Program-made: the position numbers and the translations under genes
Assembly (NCBI GenBank): GCA_963698735.1
Contig: CAVOSA010000029.1
Location: 358,343-422,342 of the forward strand
Direction of reading: 5' to 3'
Length of the DNA stretch: 64,000 nucleotides
From: RPQJ01 sp963698735
GTDB taxonomy: Bacteria; Pseudomonadota; Gammaproteobacteria; Steroidobacterales; Steroidobacteraceae
In this document: in pieces, positions 29,711 through 39,336 of the stretch
Numbering within the stretch: the first letter of the stretch is position 1
Layout of the letters: every line of letters starts with the position of its first letter
The notes under the pieces: model-generated
What the model was told of the DNA's origin: nothing
The model's input: the letters and a program-made list of their open reading frames with translations, nothing else
The model's database searches: none

Positions 29711-31279
29711 TCAAGGCAGCGCGTAGTTCCAGGTGAGGTAGGCGCGCGGCAGCACTGCCTCGTCGCCCTGCCACTTCCTGTCCTGGCTGTCGACACCGAC
29801 ACCGCCTTCTAACCAGCCCGAGCGCAGGACGCGGCGATAGCTCACATCGAGGCTGATCCAGTCTTCAGCCCCCTCGGCGACCGAATGGATGGTGTCAGGC
29901 TCGACGAGAGCTTCGTTGACCTTGGTATAGCGCGCCACCACCGTGAGCGTATTGGCCGCGCTGTCGATGCGGATAAATCGCGCCGAGTACATGGTGCCGT
30001 CGCCGTCCATCGAATGGCCTATCACTTCATCGTAGTAGCGATACCCGTCCGTAAAGATGCCGTTGTTATACGCGCAATCCCAGAGCTTCTCCCCATTCTC
30101 CGTGCCGCCGCAGCGTGTGTTCGCGTATTCGAAGCCCGGCTCGCCATGAACTGCCGCCGCCAGTCCCTTCGCCCCAGGTTTCCAGACCCACGAGCTCCAT
30201 GCTGCGATACGGCCGCGGAATCTGGTTGTCGATGGTCTCGCCCGTGTGCTGGTTGTAAAGCGCGTAGTTCCAGTCTCCGATCGGCGACGCCCAGCGGATG
30301 TCCCAACTCGCGAGCTGGTTACCCGGCTCGTCTGCCGCGATCTACGTTTTCGCCTGCGTTGTCATTACCGGAGAACATGTTCCAGAAGTCGTCCCAGGTG
30401 CAGGAACGACCTTCGCCACAAAGCTGGGCCGTGCGCTCGACGCTGATCTCGAGCCCGTCGAGCGGTCGCGCCGAGATTCGCATGCCCCAGAACAAGGGGT
30501 GGTCGTAATCGTTGCGCGATCCTTCCATCTGCCCCGCGAATGTCGTCAGGCGCCACGGTCCGAGCCAGCGAAGCCACTTGGTTTCGAACGGTTCCGATAC
30601 CGCACGGTCGATTGAGAACGTCGGTACGGGCCGCGCGTTGTTGGACAGAATCAAGCTGCCTTCCCAGCCCGAGCCCCACCAGCGTTCCTGCTGTCCCAGC
30701 GTGAAGATCCAGTTGCCGAACTTGCCGGCAACGTATGAACCATCGAGACGTCCAGGCCGGTCATCGTCCGGATCGACTGCCCCGGTCGCCTGCAGGCGGC
30801 CGCCGAAGCGTTCGCCAACGAAGCCGGCCGCATAGACACTGACTTCGCCCTCTTCGCGCGGCGTATCCGCAAAGGTGCGCAGCTGCGTGGGTCTCGCTGC
30901 CGCGCCGACTTCGACGCCCATGGTGGGGTTGCCTTCGCGCGCCAGGGCACGGAGACGCGCGATCGCTGCATGTTGGGCAGCGTGAGACGGCTCCGCCGAC
31001 GGCGGCAGAGGGAGAGGAGCCCTCGCCCGAACCGTCACCCTCTCCAGCTCGCGCGGTCGAGAGAGCGGCAAGTGCGTTTGCCAGATCAGACGCGGCGATC
31101 GGCCACGCCGACATCGGCAGGTCGATCACGCCAGAGTCGACGAGCAATTGGACATCGTGCCGAACCTGGACATTGCCGGGAGCAATCCAAGGCTCACCCG
31201 CCGCTGCAAAGGTCCCCAAGGACATGACGCCCAGGGCGGCAACGACGGTCCGATCGATCCATGACGGGTTCAAGCGCAT
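29711..31279 (-). CDS. wzi: Capsule assembly Wzi family protein, copy 2, multiple frameshifts
   Basis: This is a tandem paralogue of the previous gene with the same layout: ATG 31,279, signal sequence (VAALGVMSLGTFAAAG), mature EPWIAPGN, and the hallmark ERWWGSGWEGSLILSNNARP. Later conserved blocks are WLRWLGPWRLTTFAGQME, CGEGRSCTWDDFWNMFSG and FTDGYRYYDEVIGHSMD. Frame breaks lie near 31,030, 30,330 and 30,150. The C-terminal strand ends YLTWNYALP. The gene begins 21 bases after pgi. The two copies may bind different polymers or work together, but nothing in the sequence decides this. Confidence 0.83.
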
Positions 31280-31300
31280 CCCGCCATGTTACTGGGCTGC

Positions 31301-32941
31301 TCAGTCGCCGCGCCAGCGCTGTACCTGCGCGAGCAGTTTCTGCACATGCTCCGGACCGTCGGACCAGAGGCCGGTCCGCACTGGCTCGTTCATCGAGGTG
31401 GCGAGCTTCTTGCCGAGTTCGACGCCCCACTGGTCGAACGGGTTCACGTCCCAGATCACGGACTGCACGAACACCTTGTGCTCGTACCACGCGATGAGCT
31501 TGCCGAGCGCGCGCGGCCCAAGTCGCGGCGCGAGAATCAGGCTGCTGGGCCGGTTGCCTGCATGCACCTTGTGCGCGACCAGGCGCCCGATGTCCGCGGC
31601 CGGGGTACTCCTCGCCTGCAGGTCCGTGCGCACCTGGTCTGCTGTCTGTCCGAAAGCGAACGCCTCGGCCTGCGCGAAGCAGTTGGCCAGCGCGAGATCC
31701 TGCTGCCGCGTGAATCGGCTCGAGCCATTCACGGGGACGAGGAAATCGATCGCAACCCGGGCCGTGCCCTGGTGCAGCAGCTGGAAGAACGAATGCTGCG
31801 CGTTGTTGCCGGGCTCACCCCAGACGACGTTGCCCGTCGCGTAGTCGACTGCCTGCCCCGTCCGCGTCACGCTCTTGCCGTTCGACTCCATCTCGAGCTG
31901 CTGCAGGTAGGCGGGGAAACGATGCAACCGCCGGTCGTAGGGCAGCACCGCAAGCGAATCGAGGCCGAGGAAGTTCGTGTTCCACACGCCGAGCAGGCCC
32001 ATCAGCACCGGCAGGTTGCGCTCGAGCGGGGCCGTGCGGAAATGCTCGTCCATTTCGTGCCCGCCCTGCAGGACCAGCTCGAACTGGTCCATGCCGAGCG
32101 CAAGCGCGATGGCGAGCCCGACGGTGGACCACAGCGAATAGCGGCCACCGACCCAGTCCCACATCGTGAAACGCGACTCGGGTGCGATGCCGAACGCGTC
32201 CATCGCCTGGTGGTTGGTCGAGACCGCGACGAAATGGTGACCGATCGCCTTTTCGCCCAGCTCGCCGATGAGCCACTCGCGCGCGGCATTGGCGTTGGCG
32301 AGCGTTTCCTGAGTCGTGAACGTCTTGGAGCAGATGACGAACAGCGTCGTCGCCGGATTGACCGCCTCGAGCGCTTCCGACAGCTCGACGCCGTCGACGT
32401 TCGAGACGCAATGGAGCCGGATCGCGCGATTGCGATACCGCCCCATCGCTTCCGTCGCCATGACGATGCCGAGGTCCGAACCGCCGATACCGATGTTGAC
32501 CACGTCCGTGAATCGAGCGCCGGTGAAACCGAGAATCCTGCCCTGGTGCACCCCGGTCACGAACTCGCGCATCTTCGCCAGTTGCGCGCGAACCTCCGGC
32601 ATGACGTCATGGCCGTCGGCAAACATCGGGCGATCGGAGCGATTGCGCAGCGCCATGTGCATGGCTGCGCGGCCTTCCGTGTTGTTCACCCGCTCGCCGG
32701 CGAACAACGCCGCGATGCGCGCCGGCAGGTCGCAGGCCAGAGCGAGCGACTGGAGCAGGCCCAGCGTCTCGCGGGTCACGCGCTGGCGGGAGAAGTCGTA
32801 CAGGAGGTCGAGTGCGCCGACGCTCATGGCGTCGAAGCGACCGGCGCCGTCGTCGGCGAAGAGGTCACGAAGGTGGCGGCCCGAGAGCTGCGCGGCGTGC
32901 GCCTCGAGCGCCTTCCAGGCAGGCAGGGCTGTGCGACTCAA
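31301..32941 (-). CDS. pgi: Glucose-6-phosphate isomerase
   Basis: The protein interconverts glucose-6-phosphate and fructose-6-phosphate in the cytoplasm, feeding UDP-sugar precursors. At about 546 residues it has family signatures GIGGSDLG, VNIGIGGSD, SKTFTTQET, the GGRYSLWSTVG loop, and QWGVELGKKLA near the C-terminus. A TTG start at 32,941 is chosen because AGGAG lies nine bases upstream and it follows the wbpD stop. The longer GTG-started frame to 33,001 would overlap wbpD by 26 bases. The frame is intact. Its position in the polysaccharide operon suggests co-expression with sugar-nucleotide synthesis. Confidence 0.93.
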   Translation of the reverse strand: MSRTALPAWKALEAHAAQLSGRHLRDLFADDGAGRFDAMSVGALDLLYDFSRQRVTRETLGLLQSLALACDLPARIAALFAGERVNNTEGRAAMHMALRNRSDRPMFADGHDVMPEVRAQLAKMREFVTGVHQGRILGFTGARFTDVVNIGIGGSDLGIVMATEAMGRYRNRAIRLHCVSNVDGVELSEALEAVNPATTLFVICSKTFTTQETLANANAAREWLIGELGEKAIGHHFVAVSTNHQAMDAFGIAPESRFTMWDWVGGRYSLWSTVGLAIALALGMDQFELVLQGGHEMDEHFRTAPLERNLPVLMGLLGVWNTNFLGLDSLAVLPYDRRLHRFPAYLQQLEMESNGKSVTRTGQAVDYATGNVVWGEPGNNAQHSFFQLLHQGTARVAIDFLVPVNGSSRFTRQQDLALANCFAQAEAFAFGQTADQVRTDLQARSTPAADIGRLVAHKVHAGNRPSSLILAPRLGPRALGKLIAWYEHKVFVQSVIWDVNPFDQWGVELGKKLATSMNEPVRTGLWSDGPEHVQKLLAQVQRWRGD

Positions 32942-32975
32942 GATGCGATGCTCCTGCCGTCCCAGGGCGACTGGC

Positions 32976-33560
32976 TCAGCCGGCGTCCAGTTGCAGCACA
33001 CCCTCCGTCAGCACGTATCGATCTCCCGTGTGGGCGCAGATCGCCGTTCCGCTGCCCTGCGTTGCAAGCGGCAATCGTTCGCCAAACCGGCTCATCCACC
33101 CGATGTGTCTGGCCGGCACGCCAACCATCAGCGCGAACGCTGGAACGTCCTTGTTGATGACCGCACCGGCCCCGACGAAAGCGTGCTGGCCGATCTCAAC
33201 TCCGCAGACGATCGTGCAGTTTGCGCCCAATGTCGCGCCGCGACGAACCACGGTATCCCGGTACTCGTCTTTACGGGACACCGCCGAGCGGGGGTTGTAC
33301 ACGTTCGTGAAGACCATGCTTGGGCCACAGAAAACGTCGTCCTCCACGGTCACGTTGTCGTAGATCGAAACGTTGTTCTGCACCTTGACGTTGTTGCCGA
33401 TGCGCACGCGATTCCCGACGAACACGTTTTGCCCAAGCGAACAGTCACGGCCGATCACGGCGCCACCGCAGACGTGCACCCAATGCCAGACGCGGGTCCC
33501 TTCGCCGATGGTGGCTCCCGGATCGACGATCGCGCTTGGGTGTATCGACGCCTCGCTCAT
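32976..33560 (-). CDS. wbpD: UDP-2-acetamido-3-amino-2,3-dideoxy-glucuronate N-acetyltransferase (WbpD-like)
   Basis: A 194-residue hexapeptide-repeat N-acetyltransferase that begins MSEASIHPSAIVDPGA and shows repeated I/V-G-x4 units (IGEGTRVWHWVHV, LGQNVFVGN, IGNNVKVQNNVSIYD). The FTNVYNPRSAVSRK loop and the VVGVPARHIGWMS-type C-terminus match WbpD. It acetylates the 3-amino group introduced by WbpE. It starts two bases after the wbpB stop. With the dehydrogenase, wbpB and wbpE it completes a UDP-GlcNAc(3NAc)A pathway. Confidence 0.92.
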   Translation of the reverse strand: MSEASIHPSAIVDPGATIGEGTRVWHWVHVCGGAVIGRDCSLGQNVFVGNRVRIGNNVKVQNNVSIYDNVTVEDDVFCGPSMVFTNVYNPRSAVSRKDEYRDTVVRRGATLGANCTIVCGVEIGQHAFVGAGAVINKDVPAFALMVGVPARHIGWMSRFGERLPLATQGSGTAICAHTGDRYVLTEGVLQLDAG

Positions 33561-33562
33561 CG

Positions 33563-34621
33563 TCAGTATTGTAACGGCAGGGCAACGCGACGCTGGTCGC
33601 GTGCGGACAGATAGCTGGCGATCAGGACCTCGAGCGAACGCAGGCCTTCCCGGCCATCGGTCTCAGGCTCGGTCTCGCCGCGAAAGGTCCGAATCACGTT
33701 GTCGTAGTACAGAGGATGACCAAAGCCGTAAACGGAGGTTGTCTCGTAGCTCGCCTCCTTCACCTTCTGGTCATCCGGATCACTGTCTGCGAACTCCCAG
33801 TGCTCGATCTGGTTCACGGCCACCCCGCCGACCTTGACCGTCCCGCGTTCACCGATGATGGTAATGGAACCTTCCAGATTCCTGGGATAGGCAAGCATCG
33901 TGACGTTGACCGAGCCGAGCGCGCCCGAGCGCCAGCGAATCCCGACCGTCGCCGTGTCCTCGACCTGGATATTCCTGGCAAGCGTCCCTACATAGGCCTG
34001 GACGCTCTCTACCGGACCGATCAGCCAGTCGACGAGGTCGACATAGTGGCTGGCCTGGTTCATCAGCGCACCGCCGTCGAACTCCCACGTGCCGCGCCAC
34101 TTCGCACTGTCGTAGTAGGACTGTGGCCGCGCCCAGAAGACGTTGATCACGACCATGTAGATGCGACCAAAGCGACCTCGATCGATCACCTTCTTCAAGA
34201 GCTGCAGCGTTGCGTTGCGCCGGTTCTGCTTGACGACGAAGAGCCGGACACCCGCCCGATCGCATTCCTCGACCATGGCGACGCCGTCCCCCCACCGAGT
34301 CGCCATGGGCTTCTCGGTCATCACGTGCACACCGGCCTGCGCGCACTCGATGGCCTGACCTGAATGGAGGCCGCTCGGGGTACAGAGAGCGACCAGGTCA
34401 GCGTGTTCCGTCGCCAGGAGCTCGGAAAGGTCTGAATACCCCTTTGCGCCGGTCCTGTTGACCGCGCCCGCAAGCGCTGTTGGATCGTTGTCGCAAACGG
34501 CAGCCAGTTCGATGCTGCCGGCATGCTTTTCGATCGCCGACAGATGATTCGAGGCGATCCTGCCGCAGCCAACGACCGCGATGCGGATCGGTCGATCCAG
34601 GACCGGTTTTTTCGGCGTCAC
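33563..34621 (-). CDS. wbpB: UDP-N-acetyl-glucuronate 3-oxidase (Gfo/Idh/MocA family, WbpB-like)
   Basis: The 352-residue NAD-dependent oxidoreductase has the Rossmann motif VVGCGRIASNHL near residues 15-26, the family EKPMA signature with its Lys, and a Gfo/Idh C-terminal domain (NQASHYVDLVDWL). WbpB oxidises C3 of UDP-GlcNAcA. In the characterised Pseudomonas pathway the bound NADH is reoxidised with 2-oxoglutarate, releasing 2-hydroxyglutarate. The ATG at 34,621 is the family start. It lies 23 bases after the uronate epimerase and is directly followed by wbpD. The frame is intact. Confidence 0.92.
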   Translation of the reverse strand: MTPKKPVLDRPIRIAVVGCGRIASNHLSAIEKHAGSIELAAVCDNDPTALAGAVNRTGAKGYSDLSELLATEHADLVALCTPSGLHSGQAIECAQAGVHVMTEKPMATRWGDGVAMVEECDRAGVRLFVVKQNRRNATLQLLKKVIDRGRFGRIYMVVINVFWARPQSYYDSAKWRGTWEFDGGALMNQASHYVDLVDWLIGPVESVQAYVGTLARNIQVEDTATVGIRWRSGALGSVNVTMLAYPRNLEGSITIIGERGTVKVGGVAVNQIEHWEFADSDPDDQKVKEASYETTSVYGFGHPLYYDNVIRTFRGETEPETDGREGLRSLEVLIASYLSARDQRRVALPLQY

Positions 34622-34644
34622 TGGGACTCCAGCCTAAATCGATC

Positions 34645-35697
34645 TCAATAGTGTATCCGGGCGCGAAGCGGGCTGTCAGGTAAGGCGCCGTAGTTCTTGT
34701 AGTACTCGAGGTACCAGTCCACGAAAGCCCGGATGCCGACGGACACTGGCGTGGCCGGGGTGTAACCCACGTCCCGGGTCAGGTCGTCGATGTTGGCCCA
34801 GGTATCCGGCACGTCGCCGGCCTGCAGCGGCAGCAGGTTCATCTCCGCCTTGCGGCCGAGGCATTCCTCAAGCGTGCGGATGTACGTGAGAAGTTCGACC
34901 GGCTGGTTGTTGCCGATGTTGTACAGGCGATACGGTCCCTTGCTGGAGGCAGGATCAGGTGCATCGCTGTCCCAGGCCGCGTTGCCAGTGGCAACGCGGT
35001 CGCAGGCGCGGACGACGCCCTGCGCGATATCACCCACATACGTGAAGTCGCGGCGGTGGTGGCCGTAATTGAAGACATCGATCGGCTTGCCTGCAAGGAT
35101 GTTCTTCGTGAACAGGAACAGCGCCATGTCCGGACGGCCCCACGGCCCATAGACCGTGAAGAAACGCAGGCCCGTCACCGGGAGCGAGTACAGGTGCGCG
35201 TAGGTGTGCGCCATCAGTTCGTTGGCCTTCTTGGTGGCCGCGTAGAACGACAGCGGGTGGTCCACGTTCTGGTGGACCGAGAACGGCATCTTCGTGTTGG
35301 CGCCGTACACGGAGCTGGTGGAGGCGTACACCAGGTGCTCGACGCCGTTGTGACGGCAGCCCTCGAGCACGTTGGCCGTGCCGACCACGTTGCTGTCCAC
35401 GTAGGCGAGCGGGTTCTCGATGGAATAGCGGACGCCCGCCTGCGCACCGAGGTGGATCACCCTGTTGAACTTCTCGCGCGCGAACAGTTCCTTCATGCCT
35501 TCGCGATCGATGAGGTCCAGCTTGACGAACTTGAAGCCCGGTTTCGCCTTGAGCTGGTCGAGACGCGCGTACTTGAGACGCACGTCGTAGTAGTCGTTCA
35601 TGTTGTCGAGGCCGACGACTTCGTCGCCGCGCTCGAGCAGGATCTTCGACGTGTGGTAACCGATGAAGCCGGCCGCGCCCGTGACGAGGATCTTCAT
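34645..35697 (-). CDS. UDP-glucuronate 4-epimerase family protein (GAE type)
   Basis: An extended SDR of 350 residues: GAAGFIG at 7-13, VGLDNMNDYYDVRLK near 27-42 typical of UDP-glucuronate 4-epimerases, YASTSSVYG serine strand, YAATK at 152-156, and TVYGPWGRPDM. It would convert UDP-glucuronate or an acetamido form to the galacto form. The start overlaps the stop of the dehydrogenase gene (TGATG). That pairing supports action on the dehydrogenase product. The frame is intact. Confidence 0.92.
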   Translation of the reverse strand: MKILVTGAAGFIGYHTSKILLERGDEVVGLDNMNDYYDVRLKYARLDQLKAKPGFKFVKLDLIDREGMKELFAREKFNRVIHLGAQAGVRYSIENPLAYVDSNVVGTANVLEGCRHNGVEHLVYASTSSVYGANTKMPFSVHQNVDHPLSFYAATKKANELMAHTYAHLYSLPVTGLRFFTVYGPWGRPDMALFLFTKNILAGKPIDVFNYGHHRRDFTYVGDIAQGVVRACDRVATGNAAWDSDAPDPASSKGPYRLYNIGNNQPVELLTYIRTLEECLGRKAEMNLLPLQAGDVPDTWANIDDLTRDVGYTPATPVSVGIRAFVDWYLEYYKNYGALPDSPLRARIHY

Positions 35698-36980
35698 CAG
35701 AGCCGCCCGTCCACTTCAGCCGCCTTGAACACGTACTTGATGTCGTACAGCACGTGGCTCTTCTTGCCGAGTTCGCGGATCCTCTTGATCCCCATGTCCC
35801 GGAATTCCTTGTGGGCCACGCCCATGATGATGGCGTCGTAAGAACCCGGCTTGACCTTCTTGACGGGCCGCAAGCCGTATTCGTGCTCCGCCTCGTCGCC
35901 ATCGGCCCAGGGGTCGAAGACCTCGACCTTGCAGCCGAATTTCCGCAGTTCCAGCACCACGTCCACGATCTTCGTATTGCGGACGTCGGGGCAGTTTTCC
36001 TTGAAGGTCAGGCCCATCACCAGCACGCGCGAGCCCTTCACCATGATCTGGCGCTGGATCATCAGCTGCGCGACCTGCTGCGCGACGTAGATGCCCATGT
36101 TGTCGTTGATCCGGCGGCCCGCGAGGATCATCTCGGGGTGGTAGCCGATCGCCTGTGCCTTGTGCGTCAGGTAGTAGGGATCGACGCCGATGCAGTGGCC
36201 GCCGACGAGGCCCGGCCGGAACGGCAGGAAATTCCACTTGCTGCCCGCGGCCAGCAGCACTTCTTCGGTGTCGATGCCGAGACGGTTGAAAATCAGCGCG
36301 AGTTCGTTGATCAACGCGATATTGACGTCACGCTGCGTATTTTCAATCACCTTGGCAGCCTCGGCCACCTTGATGCTGGACGCCTTGTGCGTTCCCACCC
36401 TGACGATCGAGCGATAGAGCGCATCGACGAACTCCGCCACCTCCGGCGTCGAGCCCGAAGTGACTTTGCGGATGGTGGTGACGCGATGTTCCTTGTCGCC
36501 CGGGTTGATGCGCTCGGGGCTGTAGCCCGCGAAGAAGTCCTTGTTGAACTTGAGGCCCGAGACCTTTTCCAGGATCGGTACGCAGACTTCTTCGGTGCAG
36601 CCGGGGTACACGGTCGATTCGTACACGACCACGTCGCCCTTCTTCAGCACCTTGCCGACCGACTCGCTCGACTTGACCAGCGGCGTGAGGTCCGGGCGCT
36701 TGTACTCGTCGATCGGCGTGGGCACCGTGACGATGAACACGCGACACGGCTTGAGATCGTTCAGGTGCGTCGTGTACGTGAGCTTGGACGCCTCGGCCAG
36801 TTCCTTTGCGTCGCATTCGAGCGTGCTGTCGACACCCTTGCTGAGTTCGGCCACGCGGTCGGCCTTGATGTCGAAGCCGACGGTATTGAAACGCTTGCCG
36901 AATTCGACGGCCAGCGGCAGGCCCACGTAGCCCAGGCCGACGATACCGATCTTCAGGTTGCGAAGGTTGAATCTACCCAT
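35697..36980 (-). CDS. tviB: UDP-N-acetylhexosamine/UDP-glucose 6-dehydrogenase (TviB/WbpO/WbpA family)
   Basis: A 427-residue NAD-dependent nucleotide-sugar dehydrogenase. The Rossmann motif GLGYVG is at 15-20. PTPIDEYKRPDL and VVYESTVYPGCTEE are typical of the TviB/WbpO branch. The catalytic cysteine is C263 in GLVGGHCIGVDPYYL. It oxidises C6 of UDP-GlcNAc or UDP-GalNAc to the uronic acid, the first step for wbpB-wbpE-wbpD. The gene is the first of the minus-strand polysaccharide transcript; 75 bases separate it from nhaB. The frame is intact. UDP-glucose as substrate cannot be excluded. Confidence 0.92.
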   Translation of the reverse strand: MGRFNLRNLKIGIVGLGYVGLPLAVEFGKRFNTVGFDIKADRVAELSKGVDSTLECDAKELAEASKLTYTTHLNDLKPCRVFIVTVPTPIDEYKRPDLTPLVKSSESVGKVLKKGDVVVYESTVYPGCTEEVCVPILEKVSGLKFNKDFFAGYSPERINPGDKEHRVTTIRKVTSGSTPEVAEFVDALYRSIVRVGTHKASSIKVAEAAKVIENTQRDVNIALINELALIFNRLGIDTEEVLLAAGSKWNFLPFRPGLVGGHCIGVDPYYLTHKAQAIGYHPEMILAGRRINDNMGIYVAQQVAQLMIQRQIMVKGSRVLVMGLTFKENCPDVRNTKIVDVVLELRKFGCKVEVFDPWADGDEAEHEYGLRPVKKVKPGSYDAIIMGVAHKEFRDMGIKRIRELGKKSHVLYDIKYVFKAAEVDGRL

Positions 36981-37055
36981 GGATTTAAACGCTTTTTCAG
37001 GGGGTTTATGGCCGCCAAGGATGCCACAGGCAGCCCGCGGGAATTGAGACGCCCG

Positions 37056-38564
37056 TCAAGTGCTGGCCCAGGCCAGGGCGGCCAGCCCGACCGACGTCAT
37101 CACGACGAAATAGGGCAACGCCATCCAGACCATCCGGCCGTAGCCGAGGCGGATCAGCGGGGCGAGGGTCGAGGTCAACAGGAACAGGAATGCCGCCTGG
37201 CCGTTTGGCGTGGCCACGCTCGGAATGTTCGTACCGGTATTGATGGCCACGGCCAGCCAGTCGAACTGCTCACGGCTGATCGCGCCTTGCAGGAGAGCCG
37301 CCTTGATCTCGGTGATGTACACGCTGGCGACGAAGACGTTATCGCTGATGGACGACAGCACGCCGGCTGCGAGGTAAAGCATGGAGGCCTGCGCGGCGCC
37401 CTCCATCGCCAGCACGCGCTGGATCAGGGGCTCGAACAGGTGCTGGTCGTGGATCTCCGCGACGATCACGAAGAACACGACCAGCAGCGCCGTGAACGGC
37501 AGCGCGGCTTCGAAAGCCTTGCCGATGCGGTGCTCTTCGGTCACGCCGGTGAAGGCAGTCGCGAGGATGATCACCATCAGGCCGATCAGGCCGACTTCCG
37601 CGACGTGGAAAGCCAGTGCCAGCACCAGCAGGATAGCAACGACGGCCTGGACGATCAGCACCTGCCGGTCGCGCGGCGTCGACCGCGCCGCGAGTTCACG
37701 GGAATAGTCATCCAGCACGGCACGAGCGGCATCCGGCAGCGGGGAGCCATACCCGAACCAGCGGAACCGCTCCACGAGCCAGCAGGTCGCGAAGCCGGCG
37801 ATCGCAACTGGAATCGTCACTGGCGCCATGACCAGGAAGAACTCGCCGAAGGTCCAGCCGGCGTGTTCCGCGATCAGCAGGTTCTGCGGTTCACCCACCT
37901 GCGTCATCACGCCGCCGATCGCCGTGCCGACGGCCCCATGCATCATCAGCGAACGCAGGAAGCCGCGGAACGATTCCAGGCTCTCCTGGTGCAGGACCTG
38001 GACGCCAGTATCGATGGATGCGTCGTGGTGGGGAGTCGCATGGGTCTTGCCCGACGCCACGCGATGGTAAACCTCGTAGAACCCCATGCCGACAGTGACC
38101 GCCACCGCCACCACCGTCAGCGCGTCGAGAAAGGCCGAGAGCAGCGCGGAAACGGCACAGAACGTCAGTGCCAGGGCCTCGCGCGAACGAATGCGCAGGA
38201 TCAGCCTGGTGAAGACGAAGAGCAGCAGGTCGCGCAGGAAGTAGATGCCCGCGACCATGAAAATCAGCAACAGGATCACCGGGAAGGCCCCGGTGACTTC
38301 CGCGTACACGCTTTCGGGCGTGGTGAGGCCGATCAGGACTGCCTGGAGCGCAAGCAGGCCGCCCGGCTGCAGCGGATAGCAGCGCAAGGCCATCGCCAGC
38401 GTGAAGATGAACTCGCCCAGCAGCAGCCAGCCGGTGACGATGGGTCCCGCGAGCAGCATCACGATCGGGTTCAGCAGCAGGAACCCCAGGATCGTGAGCT
38501 TGTACCAGCCCGGCGACTGGCCCAGGAACGCCTTGCCGAACGATTGCGACAGCGTGTGGCTCAT
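37056..38564 (-). CDS. nhaB: Na+/H+ antiporter NhaB
   Basis: The 502-residue inner-membrane protein has about twelve hydrophobic helices and NhaB family segments such as SFGKAFLGQSPGWYKL at the N-terminus, FDALTVVAV-like LDALTVVAVAVTVG, GTAIGGVMTQVGEPQN and NVFVASVYITEIKAAL. It exports Na+ in exchange for H+. The ATG at 38,564 overlaps the dnaQ stop by four bases (ATGA), so translation is probably coupled to dnaQ. Length and motifs are normal and the frame is intact. A NhaB-like member of the arsenite/ion transporter superfamily is the only alternative. Confidence 0.93.
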   Translation of the reverse strand: MSHTLSQSFGKAFLGQSPGWYKLTILGFLLLNPIVMLLAGPIVTGWLLLGEFIFTLAMALRCYPLQPGGLLALQAVLIGLTTPESVYAEVTGAFPVILLLIFMVAGIYFLRDLLLFVFTRLILRIRSREALALTFCAVSALLSAFLDALTVVAVAVTVGMGFYEVYHRVASGKTHATPHHDASIDTGVQVLHQESLESFRGFLRSLMMHGAVGTAIGGVMTQVGEPQNLLIAEHAGWTFGEFFLVMAPVTIPVAIAGFATCWLVERFRWFGYGSPLPDAARAVLDDYSRELAARSTPRDRQVLIVQAVVAILLVLALAFHVAEVGLIGLMVIILATAFTGVTEEHRIGKAFEAALPFTALLVVFFVIVAEIHDQHLFEPLIQRVLAMEGAAQASMLYLAAGVLSSISDNVFVASVYITEIKAALLQGAISREQFDWLAVAINTGTNIPSVATPNGQAAFLFLLTSTLAPLIRLGYGRMVWMALPYFVVMTSVGLAALAWAST

Positions 38565-39307
38565 GGGGTGGTGGCGGCTCCAGGCACCTGGTCGAACCTG
38601 CGCCAGGCCGTCTTGCCGGCGCTCGCCTTGTCGAGCAGTTTGAGCATCGCTTCGTGCGCCTGCATCTCGTCCAGAGTCGCGCGCCGGACGACGAGCGCAC
38701 CGACCGGTCGCACGGCCTTGGTCACCGCGGTGACGACCCCTGTCTTGTGTGCCTTGTCGTCCAGGGTGAGCGCGCCCTGCCCACCCGTCATTGCGAGGTA
38801 GACCTCCAGCAACAGGTCGGCGTCGAGCAGCGCCCCATGCAGGTCGCGATGCGAATTGTCGATCGAATAACGCTTGCACAAGGCGTCCAGGCTGTTGCGC
38901 TGCCCCGGGTGCAGCTGCCGTGCGAGCGCGAGCGTGTCGAGGATGCCGCACAGGTCGCGGGTCACGAGCCTTTCGACCACGCCCTGCTCGGCCAGCTTCG
39001 ACATTTCTGCGTCGAGGAAGGCAACGTCGAACGGCGCGTTGTGGATGATCAACTCGGCGCCGGCCAGGAACTCACGCAACTCGGTGAAAATGTCGGCGAA
39101 GCGCGGCTGGCCTCCCAGGAACTCCGTCGTCAGGCCGTGCACCTGCACGGCGCCCGGGTCGATTTCACGGTCCGGGCACAGGTACCGGTGAAACTGCCGG
39201 CCCGTGCGGCGCCGGTTCACGAGTTCGATGGCCCCGATCTCGATGATGCGGTGCCCGAGCTCGGGCTCGAGACCGGTGGTTTCGGTATCGAAGAGGATCT
39301 GGCGCAC
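38561..39307 (-). CDS. dnaQ: DNA polymerase III epsilon subunit (3'-5' exonuclease)
   Basis: The 248-residue proofreading subunit carries DEDDh exonuclease motifs: Exo I DTETTGLE (D7, E9), Exo II in HNAPFDVAFLDAE and Exo III with HRDLHGALLDADLL. The C-terminal tail would bind the alpha subunit. The usual neighbour rnhA is separated from it by a wbpE-type gene. The frame is intact, with the start at ATG 39,307. Confidence 0.95.
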   Translation of the reverse strand: MRQILFDTETTGLEPELGHRIIEIGAIELVNRRRTGRQFHRYLCPDREIDPGAVQVHGLTTEFLGGQPRFADIFTELREFLAGAELIIHNAPFDVAFLDAEMSKLAEQGVVERLVTRDLCGILDTLALARQLHPGQRNSLDALCKRYSIDNSHRDLHGALLDADLLLEVYLAMTGGQGALTLDDKAHKTGVVTAVTKAVRPVGALVVRRATLDEMQAHEAMLKLLDKASAGKTAWRRFDQVPGAATTP

Positions 39308-39336
39308 TGCGACTAGTCCCTGACCACACGCATCGC

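Noticed and set aside
35754..38801. A 1,015-codon plus-strand open frame across the dehydrogenase and nhaB genes
   Set aside because: Antisense shadow of tviB and nhaB, whose catalytic and membrane motifs are clear; its residue composition is typical of the reverse complement of coding DNA.
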